Assembly: GCA_036397855.1 (NCBI GenBank)
Contig: DASWID010000079.1
Span: forward strand, 1 to 46,986
DNA from: Thermodesulfobacteriota bacterium
Lineage (GTDB): Bacteria > Desulfobacterota_D > UBA1144 > Nemesobacterales > CSP1-2
Direction of reading: 5' to 3'
DNA length: 46,986 nucleotides
In this document: positions 7,616 to 16,314 of the stretch, piece after piece
Position numbering within the stretch: the first letter of the stretch is position 1
How the letters are laid out: each line of letters begins with the position of its first letter
The notes under the pieces: generated by a model
Databases searched by the model: none
Told to the model about the DNA's origin: nothing
Seen by the model: the letters and a program-made list of their open reading frames with translations, nothing else
Position numbers and translations under genes: made by a program

Positions 7616-8032
7616 TCATTTATTTCTTTTTTGCTCCAAATAATCCTGAAGGATAAAAACTGCGGCCATCTTATCGATAACCCTCTTCCTCTTCTTCCTA
7701 CTTAAATTGGCTTCTAAGAGTACTTTCTCCGCATCTGCTGTTGAATAGCTCTCGTCCCAGAGTTCAATATGTAACGAAAAGGTTCTCTTCAAAATATCGG
7801 CAAAATCCAATATCTCTTTACCCCTCTTGCTTACTGCTCCATCAATGTTATAAGGAATACCAATTAAGATCTCAGAGGGTTTGTGCGCATCTATAAGTCT
7901 AGACAAGGCATCGAGATCGTTTTTCATCTCCCTCCTCTTTATGGTTGTTACTCCACGGGCAGTAATCCCATGCTCGTCGCTGACAGCCACGCCAATTGTC
8001 TTCGTTCCAACATCGAGTGCCAATGTACGCAT
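7616..8032 (-). CDS. ruvX: Holliday junction resolvase RuvX (YqgF)
   Basis: A 138-residue RNase H-fold nuclease of the YqgF/RuvX family. The first strand has LALDVGTKTIGVAVSD with catalytic Asp7, followed by EILIGIPYNIDG in the centre, LWDESYST with the second acidic site, and DKMAAVFILQDYL at the C-terminus with the last one. Family members process 16S rRNA 5' ends (pre-16S nuclease) and have been proposed to resolve Holliday junctions. The length is typical. The usual YqgE partner is not adjacent here. Confidence 0.93.
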   Translation of the reverse strand: MRTLALDVGTKTIGVAVSDEHGITARGVTTIKRREMKNDLDALSRLIDAHKPSEILIGIPYNIDGAVSKRGKEILDFADILKRTFSLHIELWDESYSTADAEKVLLEANLSRKKRKRVIDKMAAVFILQDYLEQKRNK

Positions 8033-8223
8033 TCTTAAATCAAAATTCTATAAGATTATTCATTATAGTCCACAGTTCCTCTGGTGGTTTACCCCCCCGT
8101 GCAGTGACTCTTGATCTGTCCAAATATTAAAAAAAGCTATAACAGAAAAATAAGTATTTAAGTCGACAAGCCGATTTTTCACTAAATAAATAGGCTGGTC
8201 AGATTCTCAAATACATGCGTCTT

Positions 8224-8847
8224 TTAAAATGAATATCCCGACTCTTTTAAGAACTTTAATTCTTCGGGTGTGGAGCTACGACCGATTATTCTATTCCTAT
8301 GAGGAAATCTTCCGAATCTTTCTATTATAAGATAATGCTTCTCCGCATACATTTTTGACCTAGAAATAATAGCAGCAATTGAGGGTGGTGAAGTAAAGAG
8401 CTTCTCCAGCATGGTAAAACACTCAAGCGAAGTCATCTGTATTTCCAAGTCCTCGGAATGCATTAGAGGCATGTAATAAAACAACCGTTCTGTAGGGTGT
8501 TGATCAATATCGAACCCCTTCTCAATTCCATTCAAGCAGGCCTTAAGGGCTATGGGATCTCCTTCGAATGCCTTTGGTGTATCACGATATATATTACGCG
8601 AAAATTGATCTATCAAGATTATGAGCGCCAAGGAACCCCGAGATATATCCAACCAAGTATTGAGCTTTTCCTCCAAGGCACGTTTTAAGTCTAATTCAAA
8701 CCTGAACCTAATATCTTCATCTATCTCTTTACTATTGGAGAACCACATTTTAAGATGACGATCTGATGGTGCGTTATCGTTTTCAAGCCTACCAAACCAG
8801 TAATATAGAATCTCCTCCTGACGTTCAATTTGAAAGTCTCTATTCAT
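8224..8847 (-). CDS. DUF924 family protein
   Basis: A 207-residue all-helical protein of the DUF924 family, which has a TPR-like fold. Diagnostic segments are ILYYWFGRL at the start, the WF pair near residue 50, LALIILIDQFSRNIYRDTPKAF (shown in part) around 95-115, the YMPLMHSEDLEIQ block around 145, and a conserved FGRFPHRN near the C-terminus. The biochemical role is unknown. It stands alone, with no obvious operon partner. Confidence 0.88.
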   Translation of the reverse strand: MNRDFQIERQEEILYYWFGRLENDNAPSDRHLKMWFSNSKEIDEDIRFRFELDLKRALEEKLNTWLDISRGSLALIILIDQFSRNIYRDTPKAFEGDPIALKACLNGIEKGFDIDQHPTERLFYYMPLMHSEDLEIQMTSLECFTMLEKLFTSPPSIAAIISRSKMYAEKHYLIIERFGRFPHRNRIIGRSSTPEELKFLKESGYSF

Positions 8848-9223
8848 AAATGTTTAACTATTAAATTGTCTGAAATAATTCATAGGTTGAAGTAATTTAC
8901 ATAAATTTTCCACGTTGTCCATAAAATACGAGCTCTGAGGTAATAATTTTCAATCCTACGAAACTACACTCCCACAAACACCGTTACATTCTTTACCGAA
9001 CCAACTAATGATTTGAGTGATAATTTCCATCAAAAGTCAATACTTAGAAACAAAGCAAAGCCCTGGACAAAAAAATTAATTCACATAAGATATAATAAAT
9101 TAAAGTTTTAGTTTAAAAGTTGGATTTAACATCTATTAGTTTATAAATTTTTCAAATTGCTAAATTTTTCTTCTCTAATCGACTGTAGTTATTGAATTTT
9201 CTTTAAACGTTAAAAAAAACTAC
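8848..9223. other. AT-rich intergenic region upstream of nrdJ
   Basis: This stretch between the divergent DUF924 gene and nrdJ holds no credible coding sequence or tRNA. I looked for a cobalamin riboswitch, which would suit a B12-dependent reductase, and saw no recognisable B12-box. A weak TTTAAACGTTAAA dyad lies at 9202-9214, about 31 bases from the centre of the NrdR-like box, which is the usual two-box spacing, but its sequence fits poorly. Confidence 0.5.
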
Positions 9224-9252
9224 TTGACAACCACAACATATTGTGTTTGAAT
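9224..9252 (+). promoter_or_regulatory. nrdJ promoter
   Basis: TTGACA (9224-9229) is followed after 17 bases by TTGAAT (9247-9252). The gap is filled by the NrdR-box-like palindrome. The start codon follows about 50 bases later with a GGAGG ribosome-binding site. Confidence 0.6.
9232..9245. promoter_or_regulatory. NrdR-box-like operator CACAACATATTGTG
   Basis: A 14-base dyad with one symmetric mismatch pair, close to the NrdR consensus (ACACWATATATWGTGT). It sits between the -35 and -10 of the nrdJ promoter, where NrdR normally represses ribonucleotide reductase genes when dATP is plentiful. Only one good box is visible; NrdR usually uses two. nrdR itself is not in the window. Confidence 0.55.
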
Positions 9253-9304
9253 CGAATTGTCAATACAAGATGTATTAACAGGACGCAAAAGGAGGATCAG
9301 GTTA

Positions 9305-11752
9305 ATGTCTTCGGATAATTTTGAAGCTACCCAAGGAAGCAACAAGGAATTTACAGATGAAGGCTTAAATCTAGGGGAAGAACAACCTTCAGGAGCATCC
9401 GAAGAGGTTTTTTCTTTGAACGAGGGAATAATGGATATACCCAGTGAGACTATTGCTGCATTCTCTGGAGATGAGCTACGCGCAAGGGTGTTTTACGAGA
9501 AGTATGCACTTCGTGATTCAACCGGAAGAATAGTTGAGAAAACACCAGAACAAATGTGGAAAAGGGTTGCGCATGAGATCTCATCTCCAGAGAAAACACA
9601 AAAGCTCAAGAATGAGTGGGAAGACAATTTCTACTGGCTTCTGTCAGACTTCAGGTTTATTCCAGGTGGCCGGGTTCTTTTTGGTGCAGGTCAGAATAGA
9701 AGGTCCACCCTCCTAAACTGCTATTTTATGCCCATAAAAAATGACTCCATTGAAGGTATATTCGAATGGTGCAAAGAGGCAGCAAGAACATACTCATTTG
9801 GTGGCGGTGTCGGTACCGACATATCCGTGCTAAGGCCCAAGGGCTCACCCGTAAACAACTCCGCAATATATTCTACTGGAGCGGTTTCATTCATGGATCT
9901 CCTTTCTACAACGACTGGCACAATCGGCCAAGCTGGCAGAAGAGGTGCCCTGATGATAACAATAGATGTGAGCCATCCCGATGTCCTTGATTTCGTTGAT
10001 ATAAAGAATGACCCATCTAGGGCAAAGGTAAAATATGCAAACATTTCCGTTAAGGTTTCGGATGAGTTTATGAAAGCCGTAGAGGAGGATACGGACTTTG
10101 AACTTAAATTTGAAAACGAAAAGGTTAGAGTAAGAAAAAAAATTCGAGCAAGAACCTTATGGGAAAAGCTGATTAAATCGGCCTGGTCTTCTGCAGAACC
10201 CGGGATAATTTTCTGGGATGCTGTAAAGAAATATTCTCCAACAGAATACAACAACATGGAAATACACGGGGTAAATCCTTGCAGTGAACAGGCGCTTGAA
10301 GATTACGGAAACTGCTGCCTCGGAAATACCAACCTTTCATCCTTCGTAAACGATGAATTTACGGAGAGTGCGTCAATCGATTGGGAAAACTTAGAGAAGG
10401 CATTTAGATATTCCGTTCGTTTTCTTGATAATATACTCGACTATAATATGGATAAACACCCACTACGGGTCCAGACAAAAGCATCAACCCATTCAAGGAG
10501 GATCGGGGTTGGTTTCACGGGATATGGGGATATGCTTGCAAAATTAAATATTAAATACGACACACCAGAGGCAGTAGAATTCGCGGACAAGATGTTTGAA
10601 CACATAAAGAATATCGTCTATGAGGCCAGCTCTGATCTTGCGGCAGAGAAGGGATGTTTTCCAGCATTTGACATGGATACGCATTTATCCAGACCCTTCA
10701 TCAAGACAATCAATGAGAGAGTTATCGAAAAGATAAAGAAACAGGGTCTTAGAAACGCATGTATCCTCACGGTACCACCAGTCGGAAGCGGCTCAGTACT
10801 CGCCGGTAGCACTAGCGGAATTGAACCGATTTTTGCTCTCTCGTATTACAGACGATCTAAATCCCTTTCTAAAGAGGAATTTAAGGTATACCATCCGCTT
10901 GTTGGGGATTATCTTAGGAAGTTTAATCTCAAGGATGAAAGAGAGCTTTCAGAATCGTTCGTGACATCTCATGAGATAGAACCTGAAATGAGGGTGCGCA
11001 CGCAGGCTGCGATACAGAAGCACATTGATTCTTGCATCTCCAGCACAGTCAACCTCCCTATTGATATATCTCTCGATGAAGTCGAAAAGATCTACTTTCT
11101 CTCATGGAAGCTTGGATGCAAAGGAATTACGGTTTACAGGGAAGGCTCAAGAGAGGGAATTCTTTTAACAGAACAAGGAGCAAAGGCGCAGGAGGCGGTC
11201 GAATTTAAAGGACTGGAGTCCCGGGAAGAAGGGGTGCATACCCCATCATACCCCATCTCATCCCTTCATCCCACCTCCACGACCAAGGAAATCACTCCGA
11301 TAGAACGACCCCTCCTGCTTAAAGGATTTACCGAGGTTATAAAAACAGGATACGGCAATTTATATGTAACTGTCAACACCCATGAAGGCAGACCCTTCGA
11401 GGTCTTTGTTCAGATAGGGAAATCTGGTTACACAACAATGGCCGATGCAGAGGCAATAGGACGCCTCGTATCGCTCTCGCTTCGATCAGGGGTAAGCGTA
11501 AAAGCTGTAGTAGAACAATTGGATGGAATAGGCGGTGCTTCCCCAGTATATTCGGAAGGAAAGTTAATAATGTCTATACCAGATGCAATCGGTACAATTC
11601 TGAGAAAACACTTTATCCAAGACAAAGAGTCAGAAACCAGATCGGCCAGCGATATAGATCTAGAGCGGTGTCCCGACTGTGGCAGCCGTGCCCTGGCATT
11701 CGAAACAGGCTGTGTCACATGCAGGAGTTGTGGATTTTCAAAGTGTGATTAA
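9305..11752 (+). CDS. nrdJ: adenosylcobalamin-dependent ribonucleotide reductase (class II)
   Basis: An 815-residue class II ribonucleotide reductase that makes dNTP precursors with a B12-generated thiyl radical. Visible features: NCYFMP with the first redox cysteine; GGGVGTD and GRRGALM substrate-domain motifs; NPCSEQ with the radical cysteine and glutamate, then GNCCLGNTNLS; PTG-like VPPVGSGS; a TSCPD domain (from FTEVIKTG to LDGIGG); and a C-terminal zinc-ribbon with two CxxC pairs. There is no N-terminal ATP cone. The ATG is chosen because GGAGG lies nine bases upstream; a TTG 16 codons earlier lacks a site. The promoter carries an NrdR-like box. No B-subunit gene is needed or present. 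Confidence 0.95.
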   Translation: MSSDNFEATQGSNKEFTDEGLNLGEEQPSGASEEVFSLNEGIMDIPSETIAAFSGDELRARVFYEKYALRDSTGRIVEKTPEQMWKRVAHEISSPEKTQKLKNEWEDNFYWLLSDFRFIPGGRVLFGAGQNRRSTLLNCYFMPIKNDSIEGIFEWCKEAARTYSFGGGVGTDISVLRPKGSPVNNSAIYSTGAVSFMDLLSTTTGTIGQAGRRGALMITIDVSHPDVLDFVDIKNDPSRAKVKYANISVKVSDEFMKAVEEDTDFELKFENEKVRVRKKIRARTLWEKLIKSAWSSAEPGIIFWDAVKKYSPTEYNNMEIHGVNPCSEQALEDYGNCCLGNTNLSSFVNDEFTESASIDWENLEKAFRYSVRFLDNILDYNMDKHPLRVQTKASTHSRRIGVGFTGYGDMLAKLNIKYDTPEAVEFADKMFEHIKNIVYEASSDLAAEKGCFPAFDMDTHLSRPFIKTINERVIEKIKKQGLRNACILTVPPVGSGSVLAGSTSGIEPIFALSYYRRSKSLSKEEFKVYHPLVGDYLRKFNLKDERELSESFVTSHEIEPEMRVRTQAAIQKHIDSCISSTVNLPIDISLDEVEKIYFLSWKLGCKGITVYREGSREGILLTEQGAKAQEAVEFKGLESREEGVHTPSYPISSLHPTSTTKEITPIERPLLLKGFTEVIKTGYGNLYVTVNTHEGRPFEVFVQIGKSGYTTMADAEAIGRLVSLSLRSGVSVKAVVEQLDGIGGASPVYSEGKLIMSIPDAIGTILRKHFIQDKESETRSASDIDLERCPDCGSRALAFETGCVTCRSCGFSKCD

Positions 11753-11787
11753 GGGAAGATAATTCATCCAATTAAGTCAGTACTTCC

Positions 11788-12978
11788 TCAAGAAAGAAAG
11801 CTTCTTAAGATCTCGCCTTCGTCGGCAAGACAGAGCTTTTCAAGTGCCCTCTTTTCAATCTGCCTTATTCGCTCCCGCGTAAGATCAAACATATTTCCTA
11901 TCTCGTCTAACGTATATGTAGCCTCTTGATCTATTCCGAACCTCAACCTGATAATCTCCCCTTCTCTATCTGTGAGAAGTGTTAGAGCTTCTCTTATTCT
12001 CTTTGTAAGAGCCGCTTTTGCTATTGCCGAATCAGGAGCTGGTGACCCCTCATCAGCAACAAAATCCATAAGGGTGGTTTTCTCTCCATCCATTATTGGT
12101 GTGTCGAGCCTGGCTGCGTCATTTGTAGATTCCAAAATTCGTTTCACGCCTTCGACTGAAATACCAGCTAATTGAGCTATTTCCTGTGGCAATGGCTTCC
12201 TTCCCATTTGTTTATGAAGCATTGAACTTATCCTGTATACCTTGCTCGCCTGCTCGAGAACATAGACCGGAACTCTGATTGTTCTCGTCTGATCCAATAG
12301 TGCCCTCGAAATAGCTTGATGTATCCACCAGGAAGCATAGGTGGAAAACTTAAAACCCTTGGTGTGATCAAACCTCTCGACAGCCCTCATAAGACCCACG
12401 TTGCCCTCCTGGATTAAATCTGGCAGGGGCAGCCCCCTGACCATATATCTCTTGGCTATACTTACAACGAGCCTTAAATTAGCTTTGACAAACCTGTCCT
12501 TCATTGTCCTAGCCTTATCAGCATATACCCTCATAAAGGCATAGAGGCTATCCAACCTCCTAGAAATCACTTGATCTCTGCCATTCTTATGTCCATTTCT
12601 TTTACTTCTTGATTTTTTACTTTTCAGCAATCTTTCAATGTTATTTCTTAGTTCCTTGACTTTCGCTTCACATTTTTTTATCTTCGCTGAAACTTCTATC
12701 TCTTCCTTTGATGAAAGAAGGGGTTCTATTGCCATATCCTTAAAATAAACATATAGTAGTCGAAATTGTTCATCGGGAATCCACTCTTCCTGTTCACTCT
12801 TTTTTATTTCTGTTGATTCTGGTTCTTCAATGTCAAATTCAAACTCTTTTTCATCGACATCCAACATAAAATTATCGAATTCAAGAGGAGAAAATGAATC
12901 ATCCTCATCTTCGATAAAGACATCCAAATCATCGACAACTGTTGCAGCGTGTTCATATTCGGAAAACTTTGTATTCAT
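11788..12978 (-). CDS. sigma-70 family RNA polymerase sigma factor (RpoD/RpoS type)
   Basis: A 396-residue group 1/2 sigma factor. Region 1.2 reads [16 protein letters not shown], region 2 contains [27 protein letters not shown] and [18 protein letters not shown] (both in part), region 3 follows, and region 4 has [20 protein letters not shown]. The first 75 residues are very acidic and take the place of region 1.1; a short basic linker precedes region 2. It lacks the large non-conserved region of proteobacterial RpoD, so it could be the primary sigma or an RpoS-like factor. The ATG after AAGGGTG is chosen over one nine codons earlier without a site. It is convergent with nrdJ. Confidence 0.88.
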   Translation of the reverse strand: MNTKFSEYEHAATVVDDLDVFIEDEDDSFSPLEFDNFMLDVDEKEFEFDIEEPESTEIKKSEQEEWIPDEQFRLLYVYFKDMAIEPLLSSKEEIEVSAKIKKCEAKVKELRNNIERLLKSKKSRSKRNGHKNGRDQVISRRLDSLYAFMRVYADKARTMKDRFVKANLRLVVSIAKRYMVRGLPLPDLIQEGNVGLMRAVERFDHTKGFKFSTYASWWIHQAISRALLDQTRTIRVPVYVLEQASKVYRISSMLHKQMGRKPLPQEIAQLAGISVEGVKRILESTNDAARLDTPIMDGEKTTLMDFVADEGSPAPDSAIAKAALTKRIREALTLLTDREGEIIRLRFGIDQEATYTLDEIGNMFDLTRERIRQIEKRALEKLCLADEGEILRSFLS

Positions 12979-13005
12979 CTCTTCACCCTTTTTTAGCAAT
13001 ATCAT

Positions 13006-13369
13006 AAAACAATAACTCTAAGGTCATAAATAATGTTCTTCAGTTATTACTAAAATTCGTAACCGACCTTTAAGAAGCTGGAGGCATAACTCTTATAACG
13101 TTGCAATCGTTTCCCTATGTCTCCACCCAATCACATTCTCAAAAGCAATAAATAGCGATTTTTTATATTATAGGGATATGGTAATAATTTGTCAAGAACT
13201 TTTCTTCGCACATGCAAAAAATGGATTATGTCATTTTATGCTTCTGGACTGTAGAAATATTGGCATGAACTGCTCAATTCTACGCATTCGCTAACTGATG
13301 GTTCTGGAGCAATTCGTTAGTTACTCAGGTAAACAAAAGTGAATAAGACATTAAAAACATTAAAAAAAG
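13006..13369. other. intergenic region with sigma-gene leader
   Basis: Apart from the promoter at 13167-13195 there is no coding potential here. The predicted transcript leader of the sigma gene is about 180 bases long. I see no riboswitch or attenuator that I can name, and the segment between 13196 and 13369 holds nothing recognisable. Confidence 0.5.
13167..13195 (-). promoter_or_regulatory. perfect consensus sigma70 promoter of the sigma-factor gene
   Basis: On the minus strand TTGACA (13190-13195) and TATAAT (13167-13172) are separated by 17 bases, an exact match to the vegetative consensus. It implies a strong promoter and a long leader for the sigma gene. Confidence 0.8.
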
Positions 13370-14026
13370 TCACTCTATCCTTTCCACTATCGCTTCCATT
13401 CCTTCTGTTCTTTGAAAGGAAATTGCGTATTCTCTTGCCTCTCCCTGTGTGTTGAATTTACCAATCCTCACTAAGTACCAATTTTCACCAAGCGAATTGA
13501 CATATGGTACAATATACGGTTTGTAACCCGCTAAATTTAATTCGTTTAGTGCTTTGTTAGCCCTCTCTATCTTTTTGAATGCGCCGACCTGAACTGTAAA
13601 GCCTCCTGTCTTCTCAATATCAATCTCTTGCTCGCCATCGTCAAATTCTTGAGAGTTGTTTTCATTGACTTCGCCTTCGTCTGCGTCGCCTGGCCCTACC
13701 TGCTGCGAATACGTATCGGCAACTGATTGTCCCACATGGGAGGATAACCGCTCTTGAATAGAGACTTTTTCCTCTTCTATCAAATTCCGCTCCCCTCCTC
13801 CTGGACCACCAATCCTATCCCCCAACACGGTGGACTGCTCCCGTTGAGCTTCTTTTTTAACACCAACACTTAAATCCATATCCCTGACCTTAATTCCGAC
13901 ATACACACCGACGCAAAAAGTAAGTAGAATTATCACTAATTGCCGGGCCGATCGAGTCCATGACCGCCGTTTACGATCCGTAAATATCAATCTTGGTTTT
14001 ATTTCTTTCATACCCCTCTCACGCAT
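13370..14026 (-). CDS. SPOR-domain membrane protein
   Basis: A 218-residue bitopic inner-membrane protein: a short basic cytoplasmic tail, one membrane helix at about residues 26-46, a long polar acidic linker (about 50-140) and a C-terminal SPOR domain beginning GGFTVQVGAFKKIERA and ending at the terminus. SPOR domains bind denuded septal peptidoglycan, so a role in cell division or envelope remodelling is likely. This matches the FtsN/DedD-like layout, but orthology is not certain. An alternative ATG five codons downstream is preceded by GAGAGGGG at close spacing; either start keeps the topology. Confidence 0.82.
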   Translation of the reverse strand: MRERGMKEIKPRLIFTDRKRRSWTRSARQLVIILLTFCVGVYVGIKVRDMDLSVGVKKEAQREQSTVLGDRIGGPGGGERNLIEEEKVSIQERLSSHVGQSVADTYSQQVGPGDADEGEVNENNSQEFDDGEQEIDIEKTGGFTVQVGAFKKIERANKALNELNLAGYKPYIVPYVNSLGENWYLVRIGKFNTQGEAREYAISFQRTEGMEAIVERIE

Positions 14027-14035
14027 CCACTTTCA

Positions 14036-14120
14036 TGCCGAAGGGGGGATTTGAACCCCCACGGGCTCACACCCACTGGATCCTGAATCCAGCGCGTCTA
14101 CCAAATTCCGCCACTTCGGC
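14036..14120 (-). tRNA. tRNA-Leu (anticodon CAG)
   Basis: The reverse strand folds into a class II tRNA. The acceptor stem is GCCGAAG with CTTCGGC, and the anticodon stem is CTGGA/TCCAG around TTCAGGA, giving anticodon CAG. The long variable arm (TGGGTGTGAGCCCG region) and T-arm GGGGGTTCAAATCCCCC are present. The discriminator is A and the CCA end is not encoded. It reads CUG leucine codons. It lies between hflC and the SPOR gene on the same strand. Confidence 0.95.
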
Positions 14121-14160
14121 TTAGGATAAATAATACAATAACTAGTTGTCAATGCTAAAG

Positions 14161-15036
14161 CTATTTCAGGTTATCGGGGGAAAATCCGGTGTTAAAGTAT
14201 TTAAAAAAGTCTGAATTGGAGGGGATAACAAAAAGTGTATCTGGTGTTACGGCATTTTCATATGCCTCCAAGGTTCTTTGAAAACTATAAAATTCCGGAT
14301 CCTTATCGAACGCCTCTGAATAGATCGCCGCAGCCTTGGCATCGCCTTCTCCGCTCAACTTCTGTGACTTGGCATATGCCTCTGCGAGTATGATTTCTCG
14401 TTCCTTATCGGCCTGAGCCCGTATCTTGGCAGCTTCCTCCTCTCCCTCAGAACGATATCTCTTAGAAATTCTATCCCTCTCTGCCACCATTCTCGCAAAA
14501 ACACTCTCCTGTACTTCCTTTGGGAGATCGGCTCTCTTGATCCTGACATCAATCAGTTCTATTCCAAAATCCTTTAATCTCTCTCGAGCCTTATCAGCAA
14601 CTGCATCCATAATAGCTTCTCGATTTTCCGCTATAATATCCTCATAGTCGAACGATGCCAATTCTACCCTCATTTCTGAAAATACTATATCTTCAATTCT
14701 CGACTTAGCTCCGAATTCAGTTATTAGACTTTTGAAAAACGCTAATGGATCCTCAATCTTCCAATGGCTTATGTAATCAACGATCAATCTCTTTTTATCA
14801 AGCGTAAGGTATTCTCCCGGTGGTGCATCAGTGTAAAGTACCCTCTTATTAAACCTATGAATTTGCTGAACAAAGGGGGTTCTGGCATGCAAACCCGCAT
14901 CCTTCACAGTTGCTACGTATCGACCAAACTGTGTAATTATGACCTGGTCTGTTTCGTATACTATGTACAGCCACTGAGGCAATACAATTAATAATAAAAT
15001 TAGGATTATAATTATTGCAATTGGCCGAGATTTCAT
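14161..15036 (-). CDS. hflC: HflC, membrane protease modulator
   Basis: A 291-residue SPFH/Band 7 protein with a single N-terminal membrane helix (about residues 5-25), followed by QVIITQFGRYVATVKDAGLH, DYISHWKIEDPLAFF, and a C-terminal alanine-rich coiled coil (EEEAAKIRAQADKEREIILA region). With HflK it forms a large periplasmic cage that surrounds and modulates the FtsH protease. It lies 61 bases downstream of hflK on the same strand, the standard hflK-hflC order. hflX and ftsH are not in the window. Confidence 0.94.
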   Translation of the reverse strand: MKSRPIAIIIILILLLIVLPQWLYIVYETDQVIITQFGRYVATVKDAGLHARTPFVQQIHRFNKRVLYTDAPPGEYLTLDKKRLIVDYISHWKIEDPLAFFKSLITEFGAKSRIEDIVFSEMRVELASFDYEDIIAENREAIMDAVADKARERLKDFGIELIDVRIKRADLPKEVQESVFARMVAERDRISKRYRSEGEEEAAKIRAQADKEREIILAEAYAKSQKLSGEGDAKAAAIYSEAFDKDPEFYSFQRTLEAYENAVTPDTLFVIPSNSDFFKYFNTGFSPDNLK

Positions 15037-15097
15037 ATTTACCTCAGATGGTCTCCTTTTTAATCGAAATTAATTGAAATTCCAACATATATCTTCC

Positions 15098-16108
15098 TTA
15101 TTTTTCATTCTGTTTTTTACCCATTTCTCCTAACGGAAGGAATTTGAGAATATTGTCACTCGCCTCAGGACCTATCACAACCTTATTTGCGTTCGGCAAA
15201 ACTTGCTCCATTGTCTCAATATAAAGCCTTGTAGCTGTAACTCCCTTTGCTTTTTGATATTCCTCTAGGATCTCCAGGAACCTCTCTGTATCACCCTGTG
15301 CTTTTATTACCCTTTGCTCCCTGTAAGCTTCTGCAGCCCTTATCCTCTTCTCAGCCTCTCCTCGCGCCTTTGGTATTATGTCCTCTGCATATCCCCTTGC
15401 TTCGTTCGTAAGCCTCTCCTGATCTTCCCTGGCCCTTACAACTTCATTAAATGAATCCTTGACCTGTGCAGGTGGATCTACTACCTGTAATTTAAAATCA
15501 GTGATTAAGAGGCCAGCTTGATATGTATCTAGCAGTTGTTGTAGAAATTTCCTCGAATCCTCCTGGATCTTAACCTTGCCAACTGTGAGGGCATCATCAA
15601 TTGTTGTTCTACCTATAACACTCCTTAATGCCACTTCGGCAGAATCCAATAATACCTTGTCTGGATCCTTTACCTTGAAGAGATAATTCGAAGGGTTTTT
15701 GACCTTGTATTGAACAATAGCTTGTGCGTCGACAATATTTTCATCCCCTGTGAGCATTAAAGATTCCTCAGGAATGGGTCTATATCTGGGATTTGTCCTA
15801 AAACCGATCTCAACCCTTCTTACGACAGCCATATTTACCAACTTCACAGTTTCAATTGGTGCGGGTAAATGATATCTCAGACCAGGCTCTGACCGACCTA
15901 CTTCTTTCCCAAAACGTAAAACTACACCAATTTCCCCGGGTTCTACTGTATAAATACCTGCAGCAATCCATATGGCTAATATTATTATTATAATAATTGG
16001 CCATAGCCTAAATCCCCTACTTCCCCCATTCCCGGTCTTTCTCAACCAGTACTCACGGATCTCATTCCAGATGGTTTTATCTTCACCAAAACCGTTTCCT
16101 CTAACCAC
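15098..16108 (-). CDS. hflK: HflK, membrane protease modulator
   Basis: A 336-residue SPFH protein, partner of HflC. One membrane helix at about residues 36-54 is followed by YTVEPGEIGVVLRFGK, the Band 7 core with DAQAIVQYKVKNPSNYLF, and a C-terminal coiled coil with ARGEAEKRIRAAEAYREQRV. The N-terminal cytoplasmic tail is shorter and less glycine-rich than in E. coli. Translation starts at GTG with a GGAGG seven bases upstream. It heads a hflK-hflC unit, about 200 bases after the RavA-like gene. Confidence 0.94.
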   Translation of the reverse strand: MVRGNGFGEDKTIWNEIREYWLRKTGNGGSRGFRLWPIIIIIILAIWIAAGIYTVEPGEIGVVLRFGKEVGRSEPGLRYHLPAPIETVKLVNMAVVRRVEIGFRTNPRYRPIPEESLMLTGDENIVDAQAIVQYKVKNPSNYLFKVKDPDKVLLDSAEVALRSVIGRTTIDDALTVGKVKIQEDSRKFLQQLLDTYQAGLLITDFKLQVVDPPAQVKDSFNEVVRAREDQERLTNEARGYAEDIIPKARGEAEKRIRAAEAYREQRVIKAQGDTERFLEILEEYQKAKGVTATRLYIETMEQVLPNANKVVIGPEASDNILKFLPLGEMGKKQNEK

Positions 16109-16314
16109 AAATTCCCTCCAACAAAGGTTTACGTTAGTCTAACCTATGTACGAATATCGTCAAATGTCCCTAAGTCATTAGATTTTTTGTTTAATCACAG
16201 ATTCATGCGCAAAATGGCTTTGCCCAGAATAAGCTGAAATGCATTATAAATGCTAAACAGTTTGATAATAATTATAGAAAGGAAACTTTTAAAATAGAAT
16301 AGAATTCCTTCAAA

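Noticed and set aside
8848-9304. Cobalamin riboswitch upstream of nrdJ
   Set aside because: No B12-box-like segment is visible; the promoter and NrdR-like box lie directly before the gene.
9721-10257. Minus-strand open frame inside nrdJ
   Set aside because: The nrdJ frame across it contains conserved reductase motifs; the antisense frame shows no domain.
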